Assembly: GCF_932294415.1 (NCBI RefSeq)
Contig: NC_065535.1
Coordinates: forward strand, 26,320,782 to 26,384,781
Length of the DNA: 64,000 nt
Direction of reading: 5' to 3'
From: Quercus robur
Lineage: Eukaryota; Streptophyta; Magnoliopsida; Fagales; Fagaceae
The position numbers and the translations under genes are program-made. Within the stretch, counting starts at the first letter, position 1; every line of letters starts with the position of its first letter. This document shows positions 59,701-64,000 of this stretch, piece after piece. Below the pieces are notes generated by a model that ran no database searches, was not told where the DNA came from, and saw only the letters and a list, made by a program, of their open reading frames with translations.

Positions 59701-62424
59701 AGTCCAGGACCCACAGCTGTCACCACCCCAGCAGCCTCCATACCTGCATCAGAAACTGGTATTAATAAATTGGTCCCACCTTAGGACCTAACATCATATA
59801 AAATAGGTAAATCCTTTATTGTGCCATTCAAAGAAAAATCTCCAGTGTGTACTATAACTATCCCAAGTTCCAGAAACTAACAAAACTCTCTGAGACCACA
59901 TATGCACTATGGTTGTAAAGAAATCACTATTCAAATAATAGCTTCATTGAAGGAAAGTAATTTCATCACAACAAAATAAGTCTTTTGGTCGAGTTAACAA
60001 TTTGGTGAGCACTTATACATTATTGGCCCACTTCCTGACAGCTACAGCCTGTAGAACTGATGGTTACTAGCACAGTATTGAGCTAGATTGCCTGTGAAAG
60101 TCCATGGTTCAAGTCTTGGTAACCCCCATTCTGTTAGTTTCATGTGTTGTACACATATAAGGCACATGGTTAGTTTATTGTTGTCGGAGGCTGACACATG
60201 ATTGGAAGTATTTGTATTAACATGTTTGTGAGTTCTGCATAAATTTTTGCCCACATCTTGATAGCTTGAGAAATAGTGAGTTGATCCAAGTCAAGGGAAT
60301 GGAAAAAAAGGGTAGAGGAAGGCCAAAAATAACATTAGTAGAAGTAATAAAAAATGACATGTCAATTAGGGAAGTAACGGAGAGCATGACTTTAGATAGA
60401 ATAGAATGAAGGAAAAGAATCCACATGGCCGACCCAATCTAATATGTCGATGATCCATACCCGGCCCAAATTTTGGGACTAAGGCTTTGTTGTGTTGTAG
60501 TTCTAGTCAATTTTATATTCAATCGCTCTACAATTCCTACAAATTAAGTTTACTTTGGTAATTTAGTTGAGTCTAGAATTTTCTATGAGATCCTAAGTAT
60601 CTTAGATATTATTTTCTTTAGTCCAAGTTAGTATTTTATAAGGTATTAGTTTACTAGTCAAACTAGTAGTCCTAATACTTCTAGTACAAGAAAGAGTCCT
60701 TATATCTGTGTTCAATGTATTCAAAAGAGATGGAGAGTTGATTAGAAGTATTAGGCAAGTCTTTATACTGTTCATGGGCACTGTTTGCAGTACTGTTCAC
60801 ATATTTAAATAATTCAAAAAAAAAAAATTTTCCTCCTCTTTTCAACCATAAATCCAATATTTTTCTCTCTTGATCCCTCACCCTTCTTCTAAAAAGATTC
60901 TAAACCTCAAAATCCACAAATCCTTCTAAACCTTAACCCACCATAACTACGCGTAGACAAATTTCTCCAATTTGTCCTATGTCAGAGTCTGTTAATGAAT
61001 TCTAAGAATTCTGTCATAGAAATAGTGAATTGATCGTATCCTAGCCTTTCACTTGGAAATCTAACTATATTTAACTCCCTTGCCCCACACCAAGCCACCT
61101 CCCAACTCTGTTGTGAATCTCTCAACTCCTATCGACTACTTACTGTGTCATCATTAGGGTCATGTACTCCAATAAAGACCCAATTGAATTTATCCTTCAC
61201 TTTACTCAATAAACATGACATTGAAAACCTCCCCACACACCCACACCCACACCCACACCTGGATCAATTTTTTCAACCACCCATTTGCCCCATATTAAGA
61301 GCACCTTACCTGCTGTATTTTTTGCTCCCAGTACCATCCAATCTTCTAATGGCTAGCACAAAGACTTCTAACAACACTTGCATACATTTTGACAATTTTG
61401 TTTCCTAACCAAAAACCACATCAGACTTCCATCCCTTCAACATGGTTTTTACAACCGCTCATTTGTTAGGATCATTTAAACACACTATATTCCAAGAAAA
61501 CAGGTGTAGCTTCATTAGGAATACGTTAACAACCCTTCCTTACTAGTACTCCCACTTCATCCAGCATCATAATTAACTGTAGATACCAAATTTTAAAGAT
61601 CCCTAGCTCCTGTAGGAGTTGGGTTAGTTAAACGCCGCACACTCCCCTCACTTGCTGACTTTCTCTATCTCTCCCCAATTGTACCAAATAAAGCCAAAAA
61701 CTGTTCTCCAAAGACTCTATAGAAACTCCTAGGAATTTGCTAAATCCCTTAATACTTCAAAATTCTCATCACCCATTGAGTAGCCTTCATACCTCCCATT
61801 TTAAATTCACATAAAAAATTTCTTGTTACATAATAGAGGGCTGGAGCTCCCCCCACTATTATTCTTTTGTTAGATTTTTTTTTTTTTTTTTTTTTAAATT
61901 CAATAGTGACAATGTGGGAGGGGAGATTCGAACTATTGAAGTCTCCATTGGAAACACTAGAAGATGCCAACCAATTGACGCTCCATGTATCACATATTTT
62001 ATGTTAAACTAACATGCTTCGTCGAGAAGTTTCCAGTTAGCTCAATTAGTAAAATTTAATAACATAAATAAGAAATAATAACAAACATGTGTCATAACAA
62101 TCAAACATGAGTCATTAATATTAATCATTAACACGATCTAAAATTCTAAAGCATTATAAGCTAATATTATAATAATACTCTTAGATTAAAAAGTAATAAT
62201 AATAATAAAGCAAAGAGAAAGAAAAGAAATGATAGCAAACCAGGGGTATAGGGCAATGTGGGGGTCTTATAAACTCCTTTGCGGAAATAAACATCGATAA
62301 AATTAAGGCCAACGGCCTTATTTTTGACACGAATCTCGCCTTCCTTTGGTTCTCCTAATTCCACATCTTCCCATTTGAGGACTTCCGGACCACCAAGTTC
62401 GTGAACTCTAATAGCTTTGACCAT
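46381..62424 (-). CDS. NADPH:quinone oxidoreductase (zeta-crystallin type, MDR family)
   Basis: Four exons: 62424-62241, 59743-59517, 54299-54042 and 46686-46381, total 975 nt, 324 residues, in frame at GT-AG sites. The medium-chain dehydrogenase/reductase fold reduces quinones or enones with NADPH and lacks the zinc ligands of alcohol dehydrogenases. Seen: GroES-like N-terminal half ([55 protein letters not shown]), Rossmann glycine motif [20 protein letters not shown] (residues ~146-165), [20 protein letters not shown], and the C-terminal [17 protein letters not shown]. 324 residues is the usual length. The closest plant relative I recall is Arabidopsis At5g61510, which has an N-terminal extension. 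Introns 1-3 are 2497, 5217 and 7355 bp and packed with mobile elements. The chosen start is the first ATG in frame. Confidence 0.95.
47222..48072. mobile_element. Transposon-like segment carrying a captured gene fragment
   Basis: The ends are imperfectly inverted: left GGAAACTCTTCATTTTACAC, with CACCCACATCAATAGG inside; right (reverse complement) GCAAACTTTCCATCTATTTT, with ATACCCACATCAGT inside. This resembles plant MULE/Pack-type elements. The middle (47340-47690) is a GC-richer fragment of a host gene, followed by GGGTTTCGGATTGAGTGGG-type and GATGATGATG repeats. It lies in oxidoreductase intron 3, next to the Copia fossil. A ~33-bp stretch (TTATTAACYCTAAGAATAAT...) occurs at 47188-47220 and again at 48096-48128, suggesting a local duplication that the element split. 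Class is tentative. Confidence 0.5.
47340..47690 (+). pseudogene. Fragment of UDP-glucuronate 4-epimerase (GAE), N-terminal
   Basis: GAE enzymes are Golgi type II membrane proteins that make UDP-galacturonate for pectin. The fragment preserves the order of their N-terminus: a hydrophobic anchor ([20 protein letters not shown]), RRSL, a linker, the Rossmann motif [20 protein letters not shown] (family: [15 protein letters not shown]), then [12 protein letters not shown] and LTLK, where the family reads [13 protein letters not shown] and PSLKR. A stop (TGA at 47612-47614) follows MALK, and the match ends near 47685, before the catalytic region. It has no full gene and lies in the opposite sense to the host intron. 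I infer capture by the surrounding element. Confidence 0.75.
48965..49910 (+). mobile_element. LINE 3' fragment (zf-RVT region) inside the Copia fossil
   Basis: It starts within the region before zf-RVT ([18 protein letters not shown]) and continues with fragments of the zf-RVT domain ([14 protein letters not shown]) and the plant LINE C-terminus ([26 protein letters not shown] stop), ending in an A-rich run near 49904-49918. Stops and frame changes are frequent, so it is an old 5'-truncated insertion. Confidence 0.75.
49920..50279. other. AT-rich spacer between two LINE pieces
   Basis: No gene. It contains an imperfect direct repeat of roughly 90-100 bp (AAATTAAAGTAGATGAACATG near 49955 and AAATTAAAGTAGATGAGTATG near 50081, each followed by a TTAAAC/AAACCxCCTAA stretch). 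Confidence 0.5.
50280..52515 (+). mobile_element. Plant L1-type LINE, 5'-truncated, in oxidoreductase intron 3
   Basis: It begins in the reverse transcriptase ([20 protein letters not shown]), continues through palm motifs and keeps an intact FADDT (in [20 protein letters not shown], about 50800-50860), then [10 protein letters not shown], the thumb, a decayed zf-RVT and a 3' end at about 52495-52515 with TAAAAAATAAAAAATAAAG. The longest open part is 50607-51152. Stops and frameshifts elsewhere inactivate it. A run of 24 G at about 50730-50753 within the RT is unusual and may be a slippage or assembly artefact. Confidence 0.88.
53391..54041. other. AT-rich end of oxidoreductase intron 3
   Basis: Contains (AT)n at about 53661-53682 and a long A run at 53736-53768. 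No gene or recognisable element after the Copia remnant. Confidence 0.6.
54828..55735. mobile_element. Possible non-autonomous DNA transposon
   Basis: The left end CAGGGACGGAACTTGGCCCC and the right end, read in reverse complement as ACGGACCTAGGATATAG, share an ACGGAmCTwGG core. C/G homopolymers lie near both ends (CCCCCC at 54840; 18 C at 55700-55717), as in plant elements that begin GGGACGGA. Target duplication not clear; there is no coding potential. Tentative. Confidence 0.4.
55860..57172 (-). mobile_element. LINE fragment: endonuclease end to RT start
   Basis: On the minus strand the order is the endonuclease C-terminal end ([15 protein letters not shown]), a linker with [15 protein letters not shown], then RT ([56 protein letters not shown]). 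It stops in the RT palm at about 55860, so its 3' half is missing. Stops are present. It lies in oxidoreductase intron 2. Confidence 0.8.
57176..57480 (-). mobile_element. LINE 3'-end fragment
   Basis: On the minus strand [35 protein letters not shown] and [10 protein letters not shown] follow the C-terminal tail typical of plant LINEs (WRERNxRxFE), ending in TTACTTATCAAAAAAAAAA (57176-57194 on the plus strand). It abuts the 5' side of the LINE fragment at 55860-57172, so one probably inserted into or next to the other. Confidence 0.7.
57481..58384. other. Intron 2 spacer, nothing recognised
   Basis: AT-rich, no open frame of note, no terminal repeats that I can pair. Confidence 0.5.
58385..58476. 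repeat. 46-bp tandem duplication
   Basis: Copies 58385-58430 and 58431-58476 differ by two bases (core TTAATAGATATGGGCTT). It lies just left of the hAT-like element at 58585. Confidence 0.88.
58585..59258. mobile_element. Non-autonomous hAT-like element with GGGTTGGGTCGG subterminal repeats
   Basis: The ends are AGGGGTGTAGAGCC (left) and AGGGGTATGCATGG (right, reverse complement). Both flanks carry many copies of GGTTGGGTCGG/AACCCAACCCGACC motifs (58600-58765 and 59110-59235), and the centre is AT-rich. The AGGGGTGT start and telomere-like subterminal repeats are common in plant hAT MITEs. An 8-bp duplication could not be confirmed. Confidence 0.55.
60240..60500 (+). mobile_element. RTE-like LINE C-terminal fragment
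   Basis: [20 protein letters not shown] followed by [11 protein letters not shown], stop, [10 protein letters not shown] matches the C-terminal tail of a plant LINE group (GRPxxTWxEVVRNDL ... MALDRAEWRRRIHVADP). It lies in intron 1 of the oxidoreductase, in opposite sense. Only the last ~60 codons and some 3' sequence remain. Confidence 0.7.
60950..61520 (-). mobile_element. LINE endonuclease-domain fragment
   Basis: Minus-strand pieces in three frames match the plant LINE endonuclease from start to end: [64 protein letters not shown] and [20 protein letters not shown]. Frame changes and stops are numerous. A (CCCACA)n microsatellite interrupts it at about 61233-61258. Confidence 0.7.
61868..61985 (-). 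mobile_element. tRNA-derived SINE
   Basis: On the minus strand GTCAATTGGTTGGCATCTTC (box A-like) is followed by AATAGTTCGAATCTCCCCTC (box B), CACTATTGAATTT and a ~22-base A tail (61868-61893 on the plus strand). No convincing target duplication found. Confidence 0.65.
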
Positions 62425-62580
62425 TTTTTTGGGTGCTGCTTCTGCAAGTGTTCGCACTGTTTGCGATGCTCTTCTGGCACGTGTAGGTGTAAATGGTAGT
62501 GGGTTTGGAGTTTGATAGGAAATTTTTGGTTTTATAATAGGTGGTGGTGGTACTGGTGGCAGTGGCGGTGGGAAATTTCA
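62425..62580 (-). other. Open, transit-peptide-like extension upstream of the oxidoreductase ATG
   Basis: The frame of the oxidoreductase stays open for about 52 codons upstream of its first ATG, back to a TGA near 62582. The conceptual sequence is rich in Pro, Thr, Arg and Lys (KPKISYQTPNPLPFTPTRA, then RASQTVRTLAEAAPKK) and almost acid-free until its end, like an organelle transit peptide. No ATG occurs in it. Either translation starts at a near-cognate codon, the ATG was lost in this copy, an unseen upstream exon supplies it, or it is untranslated leader. Confidence 0.5.
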
Positions 62581-62582
62581 AA

Positions 62583-63720
62583 TTATAATACTAACCCCTT
62601 TTTCTTAATTTCTGCTGATTATGACTTGTAATTTTGTCCTTTTCTTCTTTTTCCTTTTTTTTAAATATTTTTAGTTGTGAATGTGGACAACAGAATAAAG
62701 GCAATGTGACCATCATGGCCAGTTCAATGATGGTTATTTTCGAATTATATAATACTCTTTATTTTTTAATAAAATAAATAAAAATTATTTGATTTTGTTG
62801 TGTCAAGTTATGATTTGATTTGATTTCCCTCACCAACAAAAAAAAAAAGTTATGATTTGATCGGGGGCATATTCTGGAGAACAAATAAAAAAAAGGTTAT
62901 GAATTATGATTGGTGCATAATAAAAAGATAAGTGTTATGTTATGTCGTTGATATTATTTTTTTTGTCCACCCGTAATAACCTATTACTTTGAATTTGTTG
63001 TGAAAATGTTATCAACATAGCATTTCTCTAATAAAAATAGTATTCGTATGTGAAATAGTGAGAGTAATGTTACTTTAATCATAATTACTTGACATATTGA
63101 TACGCTATGAAATTGAGTATGTTAAACAAATGAAACTAAATAGAGAGAGAGAGTCAATTTTTTTAATGACTTTGCATAAAGAGTGAGATGAGGAGCGACT
63201 CACAGACAGGACACACAAATAGAGAGATTCAAAGGGGGTGTAAGAAGATACTTATAGGAACTGGTTCAAAAAGTAAACTACTAATGAAACATAGAACATT
63301 ACTTGGAAACATAAACTAGAACAAATGATTATATAAAACAAGCTCACTGATATTATTAGATTGAATAGGGTCTTTACATTAGACACAAGGGAAGGATTTC
63401 TGAAGGAGGCTAAGTTCTACCCTTCCATAGTTACAAAGTGGCTATTTATAGGCCACGAAATTCAAAACAACTTATCTACAATTTACAATCAGCGACGTCC
63501 GATCATGCATGAGGTCATAGGGGTCTGGCTTGTGGGTGACAAGTGGATGAAGAGGTAGGGGCCTGGCTGAGTGAAAGCTTCTGCTGGATACCACAAAGAG
63601 CAATAAGTGCGTTTGGCATGCATGGATAAGGCTGAGTGAAGCTACTTTAGGACGTTTTTGGGACTTCTTTTTTTTTTTTTAAGTGTTGGACAATCTTAAT
63701 CTCATCCGTCTCTTCCTTGG
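62583..63720. other. DNA upstream of the oxidoreductase, nothing sure
   Basis: AT-rich to about 63150, then somewhat GC-richer (63180-63720) with LTR-like phrasing but no borders I can pair. It should hold the oxidoreductase promoter; no distinct TATA element could be chosen. Confidence 0.4.
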
Positions 63721-63722
63721 AA

Positions 63723-63992
63723 CTAGCCTTCATCAAAGTCAGCATATGGGTCATGATTATCCTCATATGGGTTAGGGGGGCCTATTTGGATTGGATTGGG
63801 CATTTCCCAATGGTCGTCTTCATCTGGCCACTGTTGTTTGTAAGCTTCTAGAGTGCTTGGTCCTATTTCAGATAAGGTTCCCATATTAAGGGATTTTGTC
63901 TTTGTAAGAGTATTTAGGCAACATGCCCAAATGGTGTCCATGTGTAAGTGAATGGAGTCATTTGGGTTAGTGAGCCAATGAATTTCTGGTGG
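63723..63992 (-). other. Unassigned open frame at the right edge
   Basis: The minus-strand frame is open from the right edge region to TAG at 63725-63723; its C-terminus is acidic and Pro-rich (PNPYEDNHDPYADFDEG). Upstream of the first ATG (63941) the frame stays open as HWLTNPNDSIHLH, so it is likely the tail of a longer protein that begins outside the window. I do not recognise it; an old retroelement polyprotein end is possible. Not joined to any other piece. Confidence 0.35.
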
Positions 63993-64000
63993 GTGAAAAA

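Overview
This is a nuclear window from a eudicot plant, probably a woody species. The evidence is AT-rich DNA, GT-AG introns, plant-specific genes, and many plant LINE, SINE, hAT and Copia remnants; I cannot name the species. Three intact-looking host genes all read on the minus strand: a PIN6-like auxin efflux carrier (14685-23009, 7 exons), the transcription elongation factor SPT5 (29947-40433, 22 exons) and a zeta-crystallin-type quinone oxidoreductase (46381-62424, 4 exons over 16 kb). Joining the exons at consensus splice sites gives 559, 1059 and 324 codons with no stop or frameshift. They are unrelated housekeeping or developmental genes and show no joint pathway.

Layout. 1-2618: right part of a minus-strand hAT transposon that continues off the left edge. 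2619 to about 11950: mitochondrial DNA moved to the nucleus, carrying nad7 exons 3, 4 and 5 with their group II introns; a 3877-bp hAT element with a perfect 8-bp target duplication sits inside nad7 intron 3. 12000-14684: intergenic, with two SINEs. 14685-23009: PIN6. 24909-27880: a dead LINE with a fold-back 5' end. 29185-29702: a small non-autonomous hAT. 29947-40433: SPT5. 40770-46380: nested small elements and AT-rich spacer. 46381-62424: the oxidoreductase. Its introns hold a broken Copia element split by LINE pieces, a transposon-like segment carrying a fragment of a UDP-glucuronate 4-epimerase gene, and several more LINE, SINE and hAT-like pieces. 62425-64000: upstream DNA with no sure gene and one unassigned open frame at the edge.

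Most interesting points: the layered mitochondrial insertion and its near-intact hAT; the captured epimerase fragment; an 81-nt stop-free GC-AG intron in SPT5; and a transit-peptide-like open extension without ATG in front of the oxidoreductase. I found no CRISPR array, operon or clearly new enzymatic system, and none is expected in plant nuclear DNA. All family assignments are from recall and reading; no database search was run.
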